The notes below the pieces were generated by a model. It had not been told where the DNA came from. It searched no databases and saw only the letters and a list, made by a program, of their open reading frames with translations. From Blastococcus sp. TBT05-19 (lineage in GTDB: Bacteria; Actinomycetota; Actinomycetes; Mycobacteriales; Geodermatophilaceae): a DNA stretch of 64,000 nt. The DNA lies in assembly GCF_003319095.1 (NCBI RefSeq), contig NZ_QOHI01000004.1, positions 62,001 through 126,000 on the forward strand. Direction: 5' to 3'. Position numbers and translations under genes: made by a program. Shown in pieces: positions 16,382 through 25,166 of the stretch (within the stretch, counting starts at the first letter, position 1; the number at the start of each line of letters is the position of its first letter).

Positions 16382-18553
16382 TCACAGCAGGGTCAGCTGC
16401 TCGGCAGCCGCCTCGTCCGCGGGCGCCTCCTCCACCGAGGTCGTCCAGGGCGGTCGCACGCTGGGCAGACCGCCGGTGGGCAGGCTCCCCTCGGGGAAGC
16501 CGACCTCCTCGTCGCCCGGCACGCCCGTCGCGAGGGGACCGTCGACCTGCCGAGCGGCGCCGCCGGACTGCCGGTCCAACCCGTGGCGGGCGAGCAGCGG
16601 TGCCACCCGTGCCGCCAGCCAGGAGCGGTACTCGGCGGAGACGTAGGCGCGACGGGCGTACATCCGCTCGTAGCGCGGGACCAGTTCCGGATGCGCCGTC
16701 CCGAGCCAGGTCATGAACCACTCGCGGGCGCCGGGGCGCAGGTGCAGCGGGATGACGGTGAGGCCGGTGGCCCCGGCGGCGGCGACCGCCCCGATGGCGG
16801 CGTCCAGGCTCTCCTCGTCATCGGTGAGTCCGGGCAGCACCGGCGCGAGGAAGACGCCGCAAGGCAGGCCGGCGTCGGTGAGCGCGCGCACGAGGCCCAG
16901 CCGGGCGCGCGGCGAGGGCACACCGGGCTCGAGCGCCTGGTGCAGCCCGTCGTCCCAGATGGCCATGGAGACGCCGAGGCCGAGCGGCACCTGCCGCGCC
17001 GCCTCGACCAGCGACGGGAGGTCGCGGCGGAGCAGGGTGCCCTTGGTGAGGATGGAGAACGGGGTGCCGGAGTCCGCCAGCGCCCGGATGACGCCGGGCA
17101 TCAGCTCGTAGCGCCCCTCGGCCCGCTGGTAGGGGTCGGTGTTCGTGCCGAGCGCGACGTGCTCCCGCTTCCAGGACGGCCGGGCGAGCTCCTTGCGCAG
17201 CACGTCGACCAGGTTCGTCTTCACCACGACCTGGGTGTCGAAGTCCTGCCCGGAGTCGAACTCGAGCCACTCGTGCGTCTTGCGAGCGAAGCAGTTATGG
17301 CTGATGACACCGTTCGCCACGAAGTCGCCCGTACCGGTCGTGATGTCGTACATCGGCACGTCAAGCCCTAATGCATCGATCGACAGAACACGAAGATCGG
17401 CGCCGCTCTTGACTGCAGCGCCTTCAACCATGCACTTCCGGCGAATTGCTGGATCAACAAGATGAACGAAGCGCATGTGCTCCGCCAGACCGCCTCTTAC
17501 TCGGATGTCGCAGAGTCCGTTCGACCTGCGCCGGGGCTCCAACGCGGTGTCGAAGCCGAATCGTCTGAGGGCAGACTCGGTCCTGGCCAGAATCTCGGGA
17601 TCCGTGTTGGTGATCCGGAGGATGTGTCGCGAACGCGTGCCTTCCGCATCGAAGATCCCAGCCAGGAAGCCACGCTGCCATGCGATCGATGTTTCGTGCG
17701 GCCATTCAGTCATCTCTCGGATGCGTTGCACGGCGGTAGCCGTCTGGATTCGGATCGCCGACATCGCCTGTCGGACGTCCGTAGCCTTAGCGAACTCGAA
17801 GCGTGTGGTGGGAATACCCTCACGCGCGAGATAGTCCGCAGTGCGATCTAGCCCTTCAGCGTCAACGAGAGCCAGCCGAAACTGGTGAACCGTTCCGACG
17901 CCGCCACCGAGCCTGTTGTACTGGTAGGTCTTGAGGAGTGCGTCTCCTCGAACCATGCCCGTCAGATAGCCCCGCCGATAGTCCGCGGTCACCTCGAGCG
18001 TCGTGACCGTGCGGCCGAACCCCAGCAGGTTGTCGTTCGTGGTCAGATACGGGCGCTGACCCGGGCCGCCCATTGCCCCAATGACATGCTTCCACCCTCG
18101 GCCAGTGAGAAAACGGTGATCCGCACTCGCGACGATCTCCGTCCCATCAGCGAGATTCACCTGGTATGCGGGCTTCACCGTCGACCAGTGATCGAGCACT
18201 TCCGTCGTGACGTAGTAGCGATATTGGCCACGCTTTGCTGTGCCGACGATGTGGTCGCCCACCCGAAGCTTGGCGATCGGCCGCTGGCTTCCATCGGCCA
18301 TGAGAACCTGGGTGTCACCCGACACGCAGTAGGTACAGGCATGGCTGCAGCCCCGGTACGGATTGATCGTGTACGGGAACGGCATCGAGGAATCGCCGGG
18401 CACCGCGTTGAGCGCGCTGCGCGACCGCACCTCGTGGAAGGTCAGTCCGGGGAACTCCGGCACCTGCACGCTGCGCAGCAGCCCGCGGATGCTGGGCATG
18501 CCCGGCAGCGCCGAGGTGTCCTCGAGGTCCAGCCGTTGGGCGTCCCACCGCAT
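16382..18553 (-). CDS. Rv2578c-family radical SAM protein containing an in-frame intein
   Basis: A 723-residue precursor; excising the 345-residue intein leaves a 378-residue radical SAM protein. The N-extein (residues 1-75) opens MRWDAQRLDLEDTSALPG and carries the first two cluster cysteines, Cys69 and Cys73. The third, Cys421, follows the intein and begins CFARKTHEW. Thus CX3CX2C is complete only after splicing. The C-extein continues with the radical-SAM barrel (GTNTDPYQRAEGRYELMPG, ILTKGTLL). Mycobacterial homologues are sometimes labelled splB (spore photoproduct lyase-like); the reaction is unproven. A LexA-like box lies just upstream. Confidence 0.92.
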   Translation of the reverse strand: MRWDAQRLDLEDTSALPGMPSIRGLLRSVQVPEFPGLTFHEVRSRSALNAVPGDSSMPFPYTINPYRGCSHACTYCVSGDTQVLMADGSQRPIAKLRVGDHIVGTAKRGQYRYYVTTEVLDHWSTVKPAYQVNLADGTEIVASADHRFLTGRGWKHVIGAMGGPGQRPYLTTNDNLLGFGRTVTTLEVTADYRRGYLTGMVRGDALLKTYQYNRLGGGVGTVHQFRLALVDAEGLDRTADYLAREGIPTTRFEFAKATDVRQAMSAIRIQTATAVQRIREMTEWPHETSIAWQRGFLAGIFDAEGTRSRHILRITNTDPEILARTESALRRFGFDTALEPRRRSNGLCDIRVRGGLAEHMRFVHLVDPAIRRKCMVEGAAVKSGADLRVLSIDALGLDVPMYDITTGTGDFVANGVISHNCFARKTHEWLEFDSGQDFDTQVVVKTNLVDVLRKELARPSWKREHVALGTNTDPYQRAEGRYELMPGVIRALADSGTPFSILTKGTLLRRDLPSLVEAARQVPLGLGVSMAIWDDGLHQALEPGVPSPRARLGLVRALTDAGLPCGVFLAPVLPGLTDDEESLDAAIGAVAAAGATGLTVIPLHLRPGAREWFMTWLGTAHPELVPRYERMYARRAYVSAEYRSWLAARVAPLLARHGLDRQSGGAARQVDGPLATGVPGDEEVGFPEGSLPTGGLPSVRPPWTTSVEEAPADEAAAEQLTLL
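17294..18328 (-). mobile_element. intein with LAGLIDADG homing endonuclease
   Basis: Precursor residues 76-420 (345 aa). It starts with Cys76 (block A CVSGDTQVLMADG), has block B with the conserved His (ASADHRFLT, His146), two LAGLIDADG helices (LTGMVRGD, 197-204; LAGIFDAEG, 297-305) with the acidic residues Asp204 and Glu304 kept, block F (VPMYDITTGTGDF) and block G ending VISHN, followed by Cys421 as the +1 nucleophile. All splicing residues are present, so it looks active. Base composition is visibly less GC-rich than the flanking exteins, consistent with horizontal arrival. Confidence 0.93.
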
Positions 18554-18562
18554 GGCACCGAT

Positions 18563-18578
18563 CCGAACACATGTTCGA
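18563..18578. promoter_or_regulatory. LexA/SOS box upstream of the intein-bearing gene
   Basis: CCGAACACATGTTCGA matches the actinobacterial LexA consensus TCGAAC-N4-GTTCGA at 15 of 16 positions counting the free spacer, and also fits the Gram-positive CGAACRNRYGTTYG form. It is 9 bp upstream of the ATG at 18553, in the 42-bp gap after the AsnC gene. Homologues of Rv2578c have been reported among LexA-controlled genes in mycobacteria, so SOS control is likely. Confidence 0.8.
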
Positions 18579-18595
18579 GACGATGTCCAGCCCGG

Positions 18596-19063
18596 TCAGA
18601 TGGGCGGGCGCGCCTCGAAGGACGTGGAGAGGACGACGGTGGTCCGCGTCGTCACACGCGCAGCCGCCCGGATGTCCTTGAGCAGGGCCTCGAGCGCGTC
18701 GGGCGAGGCCACCCGCACCTTGAGGATGTAGCTCTCCAGCCCGGCCACCGCGTGGCACTCCTCGATGGCGTCGAGGTGGGCCAGCAGGGCCGGTGCGTCG
18801 TCGGTTTGCGCGTCGCTCGGCGTGATCGACACGAACGCAGTGAGCGGGAGCCCGAGCTGCCGGGCGTCCAGGGTGGCCCGGTAGCCGGTGATCAGCCCCC
18901 GCTGCTCGAGCCGGCGCACCCGCTGGTGCACCGCGGAGACCGACAGCCCCACCTTCTCGGCCAGCTCGGTGTAGCTCGCCCGCCCGTCCCGGGCGAGTGC
19001 CGCCAGCAGCGCCCGGTCGACGTCGCCGGCCCCGGCCTCAGCCGGGGAGTTCGACGAGCTCAC
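18596..19063 (-). CDS. Lrp/AsnC family transcriptional regulator
   Basis: A 155-residue regulator. An N-terminal winged helix-turn-helix (VDRALLAALARDGRASYTELAEKVGLSVSAVHQR split across residues 12-46) is followed by the RAM/AsnC ligand-binding fold (AFVSITPSD, HAVAGLESYILKVRV). Such proteins are octameric DNA-binding sensors of amino acids. It starts with a GTG inside the end of the M24 peptidase gene, overlapping it by 26 bp, so the two are co-transcribed; a peptidase feeding an amino-acid sensor is a natural pairing. Confidence 0.9.
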   Translation of the reverse strand: MSSSNSPAEAGAGDVDRALLAALARDGRASYTELAEKVGLSVSAVHQRVRRLEQRGLITGYRATLDARQLGLPLTAFVSITPSDAQTDDAPALLAHLDAIEECHAVAGLESYILKVRVASPDALEALLKDIRAAARVTTRTTVVLSTSFEARPPI

Positions 19064-20186
19064 GGGGACCGTTGTTGAGGACGCGGACGCCGTCGTCGGT
19101 GCAGACCACGATGTCCTCGATGCGGGCGCCGACCCGGCCCGGCAGGTAGATGCCCGGCTCGACGGAGAAGGCCATGCCCGACTCGAGCGGCAGGTCGTTC
19201 CCCGCCACGATGTAGGGCGCCTCGTGGGTGTCCAGGCCGATGCCGTGACCGGTGCGGTGGATGAAGTACTCGCCCCAGCCGGCGTCGTCGATGACCTGCC
19301 GCGCGGCGGCGTCGATCTGCTCGCAGGTGGCACCGGGCCGCACCGCGGCGGTGCCGGCCAGCTGGGCTGCGTGCAGGACCTCGTACCACTCGGCGACCTC
19401 GGCCGGGGCGCTCCCGCCGACGACGTAGGTGCGCGTGCAGTCGGAGCGGTAGCCGGTCGGCGTCTCCCCGCCGATGTCCACGACGACGACGTCGCCGGCC
19501 TCCACCGTGCGGCCGGAGAGCTCGTGGTGCGGGCTGGCGCCGTTGGGGCCGGAGCCGACGATCGTGAAGTCCACCCCGACGTGCCCCTCGGCGAGGATCG
19601 CGGCGGCGATGTCGGCGCCGACCTCGGCCTCGGTGCGCCCGACGCGCAGCCACTCCCCCATGCGCGCGTGCACCCGGTCGATGGCCGCACCGGCCAGCGC
19701 CAGCTCCTCGACCTCGGCGGGGGTCTTGACCATGCGGAGGCGGTCGATGACGGGGCTCGCCACCTCGAGCGTGGAGCCGGGCAGCGCCCGCTGCACACCG
19801 AGGGCGTGCTCGGCCCAGGTGCGCGACCCCACCCCCACGCGGGACGGCGCCGAGCCCAGGCGGGCGGTCGCGGCCGAGGCCAGCACGGCGAAGGCGTCGT
19901 CGGTCTCGTCCCAGGCGAGCAGCTCCAGGCCGAGGGCCCCGGCCGGGCTCGCGTCGACCATCGGCGCCTCGAGCCGGGGCACCACGAGGAACGGCTCACC
20001 GGTGCGCGGCACCGCCAGGGCGGTCAGCCGCTCCATGGCGTGCGCGTCGTACCCGCAGAGGTAGCGCAGGTCGGCGCCGGGCGTGAGGACGAGGAGGTCG
20101 ACACCGGTCTCCTCGGCGATCGCCTGCGCGGCGTGCACGCGCTCGACGGTGACCAGCGGGGAGGCCGACGCGCTCGGGTTCGTCAC
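19038..20186 (-). CDS. pepQ: M24 family aminopeptidase (Xaa-Pro dipeptidase-like)
   Basis: A 382-residue pita-bread metallopeptidase that removes N-terminal residues before proline or cleaves Xaa-Pro dipeptides. The N-terminal creatinase-like domain spans about 1-150. The C-terminal M24 domain has metal ligands in VVVVDIGGETPTGYRSD, HRTGHGIGLDTHE, SVEPGIYLPG and ARIEDIV. GTG start. It shares a 26-bp overlap with the AsnC gene. M. tuberculosis has the equivalent (pepE, Rv2089c) next to the same exonuclease and helicase genes. Confidence 0.9.
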   Translation of the reverse strand: MTNPSASASPLVTVERVHAAQAIAEETGVDLLVLTPGADLRYLCGYDAHAMERLTALAVPRTGEPFLVVPRLEAPMVDASPAGALGLELLAWDETDDAFAVLASAATARLGSAPSRVGVGSRTWAEHALGVQRALPGSTLEVASPVIDRLRMVKTPAEVEELALAGAAIDRVHARMGEWLRVGRTEAEVGADIAAAILAEGHVGVDFTIVGSGPNGASPHHELSGRTVEAGDVVVVDIGGETPTGYRSDCTRTYVVGGSAPAEVAEWYEVLHAAQLAGTAAVRPGATCEQIDAAARQVIDDAGWGEYFIHRTGHGIGLDTHEAPYIVAGNDLPLESGMAFSVEPGIYLPGRVGARIEDIVVCTDDGVRVLNNGPRELVELPG

Positions 20187-20253
20187 AGCGGCAGACTAGC
20201 CAGGGACCCCGGCTTCACCCGCACGAGTTCCCGGGCGGCTACCGTCCGCCGTC

Positions 20254-21168
20254 GTGACGACGATGCTCCTGGACGCGGCCAGTCTCTACTTCCGGGCCTT
20301 CTACGGCGTGCCCACGAGCGTCACCACGCCCGACGGGCGGCCGATCAACGCCGTCCGCGGGTTCCTCGACATGTCCGCCCGGCTGATCAGCACCCACGGC
20401 CCCGACCGCTTCGTCGCCTGCTGGGACGACGACTGGCGCCCGGCGTTCCGGGTGGAGGCGCTGCCCTCCTACAAGGCGCACCGCGTCGCGCCGGAGGGTG
20501 GCGAGGAGACGCCCGACGAGCTGGGCCCGCAGGTGCCGATCCTGGTCGAGGTCCTCGCCGCAGCGGGGATCGCCCGGGTCGGGGCGCCCGGCTACGAAGC
20601 CGACGACGTGATCGGCACGCTGGCCACCCGCGCCCGCGGACCGGTCGACGTCGTCACCGGGGACCGGGACCTCTTCCAGCTGGTCGACGACGCGCGCGGC
20701 GTGCGGATCCTCTACACCGCCCGCGGCATCTCCGACCTCGACTACGTGGACGAGGCCGCCGTCACCGAGAAGTACGGGATCCCGGGGAGGTCCTACGCCG
20801 ACTTCGCCGTCCTCCGCGGCGACCCCAGCGACGGGCTGCCCGGGGTGGCCGGGGTGGGCGCGAAGACCGCGGCCGCGCTGATCAACGAGTTCGGCGACCT
20901 GGCCGGCATCCGGGCGGCGGTGGCACGCACCGCCGTCGCCAAGCCGCCGCTCACGGCCGCGGTGCTGAAGAAGCTGCACGCCGCGTCCGACTACCTCGAT
21001 GCCGCGCCCGTCGTGGTGGCGGTGGCGTGCGACATCGACATGCCGGCGGTGGAGGGCACGCTCCCCCGGTCCCCCGCCGACCCGGACGCGCTCGCCGCCC
21101 TGGCCGAGCAGCACGGGCTGCAGTCCTCGATCAGCCGCCTGGGCTCGGCGCTGGGATGGGCGGCGTGA
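20254..21168 (+). CDS. 5'-3' exonuclease (FEN/PolI exonuclease-domain family)
   Basis: A 304-residue free-standing 5' nuclease like the N-terminal domain of DNA polymerase I. The core motifs are present: MLLDAASLYFRAFYG, PDRFVACWDDDWRPAFR, YEADDVIGTLA, VVTGDRDLFQLV and the helix-hairpin-helix GDPSDGLPGVAGVGAKTA. It would remove RNA primers or flaps. GTG start. Its last 38 bp overlap the 3' end of the opposite-strand DUF4333 gene, an unusually long convergent overlap. Same neighbour order as Rv2090. Confidence 0.92.
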   Translation: MTTMLLDAASLYFRAFYGVPTSVTTPDGRPINAVRGFLDMSARLISTHGPDRFVACWDDDWRPAFRVEALPSYKAHRVAPEGGEETPDELGPQVPILVEVLAAAGIARVGAPGYEADDVIGTLATRARGPVDVVTGDRDLFQLVDDARGVRILYTARGISDLDYVDEAAVTEKYGIPGRSYADFAVLRGDPSDGLPGVAGVGAKTAAALINEFGDLAGIRAAVARTAVAKPPLTAAVLKKLHAASDYLDAAPVVVAVACDIDMPAVEGTLPRSPADPDALAALAEQHGLQSSISRLGSALGWAA

Positions 21169-21505
21169 CCGGCGCGGGGACGACGCCCCAGGTGTAGGAG
21201 CCGTCGAGCCCCTCGGAGTCGTCGATCTGGATCCACACGCTGACCGGCTCGCCGTCGGCCGTGACGCCGTGGCAGGTGTAGCCCTCCCCGGACGTGACCG
21301 GCATGTCCGCCGGGCAGTCCAGTTCCAGCGCCACGCCTCGCTGCTCCTCGTACTCGGCGGCGATGTCCCGCTCGACGACGGCGGGATCGAGCGGGTCTGG
21401 CCCCACGAACCGCGCGAGGAGGACGGGCGCGAGGGCAAGGGCGAGCACGACCCCGAAGAGAGCCCAGAGGCGCCCCATGCGGGGCGGACGGGGCACGGTG
21501 GTCAC
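21131..21505 (-). CDS. single-pass membrane protein with DUF4333 domain (short paralogue)
   Basis: About 124 residues from the GTG at 21505, or 128 from an ATG at 21517 inside the preceding gene. One transmembrane helix (LWALFGVVLALALAPVLLA) near the N-terminus precedes an extracytoplasmic DUF4333 module with its two Cys (LELDCPADMPV...YTCHGVTADGEPVSV), which probably form a disulfide. It is a tandem paralogue of the next gene and touches its stop codon. Function is unknown; the family is actinobacterial. Confidence 0.8.
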   Translation of the reverse strand: MTTVPRPPRMGRLWALFGVVLALALAPVLLARFVGPDPLDPAVVERDIAAEYEEQRGVALELDCPADMPVTSGEGYTCHGVTADGEPVSVWIQIDDSEGLDGSYTWGVVPAPVTPPIPAPSPGG

Positions 21506-22191
21506 TACTCCGCCCATGTGTAGCGCGCCTCCTCCGCATCGGTGATCTCGATCTGGAGGGTGACCTCCTCGTCGTCCGCGGTGACGCCCGAGCACTCGTA
21601 GGTGGCGCCTTCCTCGACGGTCATCTCCTCGGTGCAGTCGAGCTCGACGGCCACGCCCTCGCGCTGCTCGAACTGCTCGGCGACGTCGCGCTCCACCGCG
21701 CTGCGGGACAGCACGGTGGCGCCGGTGGTCGTCGCCAGCACCGCGATGCCGGCCACGAGGACGACGGCGAGCAGGAGCAGCCCGACGAGCAGCCCGCGCC
21801 GCTTCTTCGGGGCGGGCTGGGGCGGCCCGTACGGCGTCCCGTAGCCGGGAGCGCCGTAGCCGGGGACCCCGTACCCGGGCACGCCGTGCTGCGGCGGGCC
21901 CTGCGGAGGCATGCCGTACCCGGGCACCCCGTACGGCAGCGGCGAGGGCTGGCCGAACGGCGGCCCGCCGTAGGGCTGCGTCTGGCCGTGCGGCGGCTGC
22001 TGCTGCCCGTGGGGCGGCTGCCAGGGCTGGGGCTGGCCGGGTTGGGGCTGCCACTGCTGGGGCTGTCCGGGCTGCGGCTGGCCGACCCACGGCTGCTGCG
22101 GTGCGCCGGGCGGCGGGCCCCAGGGCTGGTGCGGGCGCTCGACCTCGGGACGCTCGCCCCGCGGCTCGTCGTCGTGCGGGGGGTTGGTCAT
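21505..22191 (-). CDS. Pro/Gln-rich membrane protein with DUF4333 domain
   Basis: A 228-residue protein. Residues 1-130 are a disordered cytoplasmic tail of Pro, Gln and Gly with QPQPGQPQ and repeated PGYG units. One transmembrane helix ([21 protein letters not shown]) follows, then an outer DUF4333 module with a Cys pair ([20 protein letters not shown]). Rv2091c occupies the same place in mycobacteria, between the exonuclease and helY. The repeat-rich tail resembles those used as protein-interaction handles. Function is unknown. Confidence 0.85.
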   Translation of the reverse strand: MTNPPHDDEPRGERPEVERPHQPWGPPPGAPQQPWVGQPQPGQPQQWQPQPGQPQPWQPPHGQQQPPHGQTQPYGGPPFGQPSPLPYGVPGYGMPPQGPPQHGVPGYGVPGYGAPGYGTPYGPPQPAPKKRRGLLVGLLLLAVVLVAGIAVLATTTGATVLSRSAVERDVAEQFEQREGVAVELDCTEEMTVEEGATYECSGVTADDEEVTLQIEITDAEEARYTWAE

Positions 22192-22285
22192 GATCGCTCC
22201 CGGAGTCGAGGACTCGCCCGGCAGCGACCGGGGCGCGGTGGATTCTGCCCCACCCGGACGCTGCGCGGCGGCGACGAATCGCTGG

Positions 22286-25087
22286 TCAGCCGCCGACGGC
22301 GACCGCCACCACGTCCCGCCGGATCCGGTCCACGGCCGCGCGCGCGGTGCGGGCGACCGCGTCGTCGGCCACCTTGCCCAGCTGGTCGAGGAGATCGATG
22401 AGCTGGCGGGTCCAGCGGACGAAGTCGCCACCGGAGAGCTCCGTGCCGGCCTGCTCGGCGCCGGCCAGCACGCGGTCGAGGCTCTGGCCGTCGGCCCAGC
22501 GGTAGGCGGCCCAGGCGAAGCCCAGGTCCAGGTCGCGGGTGGCCCGCACGCCGTGGTCGAGCTCGACGTCCTGCAGGCGGGACCGGATGCCGCGCATCGC
22601 GCCGATCGCGGCCGCGACCTTGCCCGCGGGCACCGCCGGGAGGCTCGGTGTGTCCCGTCGGGCCTCGAACACCAGCGTCGACACGGCGGCGGCCAGCTCC
22701 GCCGGGGCGAGGCCCCGCCACACCCCGGCCCGCAGCGACTCGGCCACCAGCAGGTCGCCCTCGGACCAGATGCGGGCGAGCCGGCGACCGTCGTCGGTGA
22801 CCCGGGGGCCGCCCTCGACCCCGCCGACCTCGGGCACGAGGTACCCCAGCTCCTCGAGGACCTCGCAGGTGGCGTCGAACTGCCGGGCCAGCGAGCCGGT
22901 GCGGTCGGTCATCTTCCGGTGCAGCAGCTCGGCCTCGTGGCCCGCGCGCAGCCAGCGCTCGGCGGTGCGCACCCGCTCCTCGCGGTCGGGCAGCTGGTGC
23001 ACCGGGTGGTTGCGCAGGGCCTGCCGCAGATCGGCGAGCACCGGGTCGTCGGCCGCCGCGGAGCGCCCCTTCTTGATCCGCCGGGCGCCCAGGTCGTTCT
23101 CCACGCGCGCGTTGCGGAGGGTGGAGGCGAGGTCCCGCCGCGCGTGCGGGCTGCGGTGGTTGAAGTTCTTCGGCACCTTCACCCGCGCCAGCGCCTCCAC
23201 GGGGGTCGGGAAGTCCACCGAGCCCAGCCGGCCGGCCCACTTGTCCTCGGTGAGCACGAGCGGCCGCGGGTCGGCGAGGTCGGAGATCCCCGGGTCCAGG
23301 ACGACGGCGAGCCCCTGACGCCGGCCCGACGGCACGCGGATGACGTCGCCGGGGCGCAGCGCCGCCAGCGTGTCGGCGGCCTCCATGCGCCGCTTGGCCT
23401 GCGAGTCGCGGGAGAGCTCCTTCTCGCGGTCGGAGATCTCCCGGCGCAGCCGCGCGTAGGCGCCCACGTCACCGCGGTCGGAGCGCATCTCGGCGGCCGC
23501 CTGCTCGGCGTCGCGCTCGTGCCGCGCCGCTGCCCGGGCCAGGCCGACGACCGAGCGGTCGGCCTGGAACTGGGCGAACGAGCTCGCCAGCAGCTCCCGG
23601 GCACGGGCCCGGCCGAAGGAGCTGACCAGGTTGACGGCCATGTTGTAGCTCGGCCGGAAGGAGGACTTCAGCGGGTACGTGCGGGTGCTGGCCAGGCCCG
23701 CCACGACCGACGGGTCCATGCCGGGAGCCCAGACGACGACGGCGTGGCCCTCGATGTCGATGCCGCGGCGTCCGGCCCGCCCGGTGAGCTGGGTGTACTC
23801 CCCCGGCGTCACGTCCACGTGCGCCTCGCCGTTCCACTTCACCAGCCGCTCGAGGACGACGGTGCGCGCCGGCATGTTGATGCCCAGCGCGAGGGTCTCG
23901 GTGGCGAAGACGGCCTTCACCAGGCCGCGCACGAAGCACTCCTCGACGGTCTCCTTGAACGCCGGCACCAGGCCCGCGTGGTGGGCGGCGAGCCCGGCGA
24001 GCAGGCTCTCCCGCCACTCCCAGAAGCCGAGGACGTGCAGGTCCTCCTCGGGCAGCGACCCGGTGCGCTCGTCGATGATCTGCGCGATCTCGGCGCGCTC
24101 GGTCTCGTCGGTGAGCCGCAGCCCGCTCATGAGGCACTGGTGCACGGCGGCGTCGCACCCGTTGCGGCTGAACACGAAGGTGATCGCCGGCAGCAGGCCG
24201 GCCTTGTCCAGCCGCTCGATGACGTCGGAGCGCGGCGGTGGCCGGAAGCGGGGCTTGTGGAAGCTGTCGCGGCGGGTGCTCCCCCAGCCCTCGAGGCGGC
24301 GCTCGTGCTCGCGGACGTACCGCACCAGCTCGGGGTCGACGACCGAGGCGCCGCGCTCGCGCGTGGACAGCACGCGGGGGGTGTCCCCCTGCTCGCCGGC
24401 GTGCGCGGCCGGGCGGAGCGAGAACAGGTCGAACACCCGGTTGCCGACCAGCATGTGCTGCCACAGCGGGATCGGCCGGACCTCGCTGACCACGACCTTC
24501 GTGTCGCCCCGGACGGTGACCAGCCAGTCGCCGAACTCCTCGGCGTTGCTCACCGTCGCCGAGAGCGAGACGAGGGTGACCGACGCCGGGAGGTGGATGA
24601 TCACCTCCTCCCAGACGGCGCCCCGGAAGCGGTCGGCCAGGTAGTGCACCTCGTCCATGACCACGTAGCCGAGGCCGGCGATGGCCGGGGACTCCGCGTA
24701 GAGCATGTTGCGCAGGACCTCGGTGGTCATGACGACCACAGGGGCGTCGCCGTTGACGGCGTTGTCCCCGGTGAGCAGCCCGACCCTGTCGGGTCCGTAG
24801 CGCTCGACCAGATCGTTGTACTTCTGGTTCGACAGCGCCTTGATCGGCGTCGTGTAGAACGCCTTCCGCCCCTCGGCCAGCGCCTTGTGCACGGCGAACT
24901 CGCCCACCACGGTCTTGCCGGCGCCGGTCGGTGCGCAGACCAGCACACCGGAGCCCTCCTCCAGCGCCTCGCAGGCCTCGACCTGGAACGGGTCGAGGGT
25001 GAAGCCGAGCTCGGCGGTGAAGTCGGCGAGGGCCGGGTGGGAGGTCCGCCTGCGGGCAGCTGCGTACCGCTCAGCAGGGCTGGACAT
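22286..25087 (-). CDS. helY: DEAD/DEAH-box RNA/DNA helicase, HelY (Ski2-like)
   Basis: A 933-residue superfamily 2 helicase of the Ski2/Mtr4-like branch. The Walker A APTGAGKT is at residues 52-59 and the DEVH box at 145-148; [12 protein letters not shown] (motif Ia), [11 protein letters not shown] (motif III) and the GRAGRRGID motif VI follow, with a helical C-terminal DSHCT-like domain. It unwinds RNA or DNA duplexes with ATP; in mycobacteria it is the gene next to tatC. I prefer the ATG at 25087 over a GTG three codons upstream because GTGGGGGCC supplies a ribosome site. Confidence 0.93.
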   Translation of the reverse strand: MSSPAERYAAARRRTSHPALADFTAELGFTLDPFQVEACEALEEGSGVLVCAPTGAGKTVVGEFAVHKALAEGRKAFYTTPIKALSNQKYNDLVERYGPDRVGLLTGDNAVNGDAPVVVMTTEVLRNMLYAESPAIAGLGYVVMDEVHYLADRFRGAVWEEVIIHLPASVTLVSLSATVSNAEEFGDWLVTVRGDTKVVVSEVRPIPLWQHMLVGNRVFDLFSLRPAAHAGEQGDTPRVLSTRERGASVVDPELVRYVREHERRLEGWGSTRRDSFHKPRFRPPPRSDVIERLDKAGLLPAITFVFSRNGCDAAVHQCLMSGLRLTDETERAEIAQIIDERTGSLPEEDLHVLGFWEWRESLLAGLAAHHAGLVPAFKETVEECFVRGLVKAVFATETLALGINMPARTVVLERLVKWNGEAHVDVTPGEYTQLTGRAGRRGIDIEGHAVVVWAPGMDPSVVAGLASTRTYPLKSSFRPSYNMAVNLVSSFGRARARELLASSFAQFQADRSVVGLARAAARHERDAEQAAAEMRSDRGDVGAYARLRREISDREKELSRDSQAKRRMEAADTLAALRPGDVIRVPSGRRQGLAVVLDPGISDLADPRPLVLTEDKWAGRLGSVDFPTPVEALARVKVPKNFNHRSPHARRDLASTLRNARVENDLGARRIKKGRSAAADDPVLADLRQALRNHPVHQLPDREERVRTAERWLRAGHEAELLHRKMTDRTGSLARQFDATCEVLEELGYLVPEVGGVEGGPRVTDDGRRLARIWSEGDLLVAESLRAGVWRGLAPAELAAAVSTLVFEARRDTPSLPAVPAGKVAAAIGAMRGIRSRLQDVELDHGVRATRDLDLGFAWAAYRWADGQSLDRVLAGAEQAGTELSGGDFVRWTRQLIDLLDQLGKVADDAVARTARAAVDRIRRDVVAVAVGG

Positions 25088-25103
25088 GGCCCCCACGTTA
25101 GCT

Positions 25104-25160
25104 AAAGGACCCCCTGCCCCCCACCGCTCGCGAGCTCGCGTCGGGACCCTGCAGGGGCCG
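25104..25160. repeat. dispersed palindromic element, copy 1
   Basis: Begins AAAGGACCCCCTGCCCCCC, continues CCGCTCGCGAGCTCGCG and closes GGGACCCTGCAGGGG. The centre CGCGAGCTCGCG is self-complementary. It lies between the lipid kinase stop and the helY start. Related copies are at 29655-29682 (left part only) and 48493-48543 (reversed). Confidence 0.7.
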
Positions 25161-25166
25161 AAAACC

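Noticed and set aside
17294-18328. Reading the intein as a gene fusion or a frame-shifted foreign ORF
   Set aside because: The frame runs through without stops, both ends carry canonical splice residues (Cys at start, His-Asn then Cys at end), and the exteins join into a perfect cluster motif.
21834-21935. Short tandem repeats that could look like a CRISPR or minisatellite
   Set aside because: They are PGYG codons inside the Pro-rich tail of the DUF4333 protein, with no spacers; no cas genes are present.
22184-25105. A 973-codon open frame on the + strand opposite helY
   Set aside because: It is the antisense shadow of a clear helicase gene, has the Arg/His/Gly-rich composition expected of high-GC shadow frames, and shows no domain or ribosome site.
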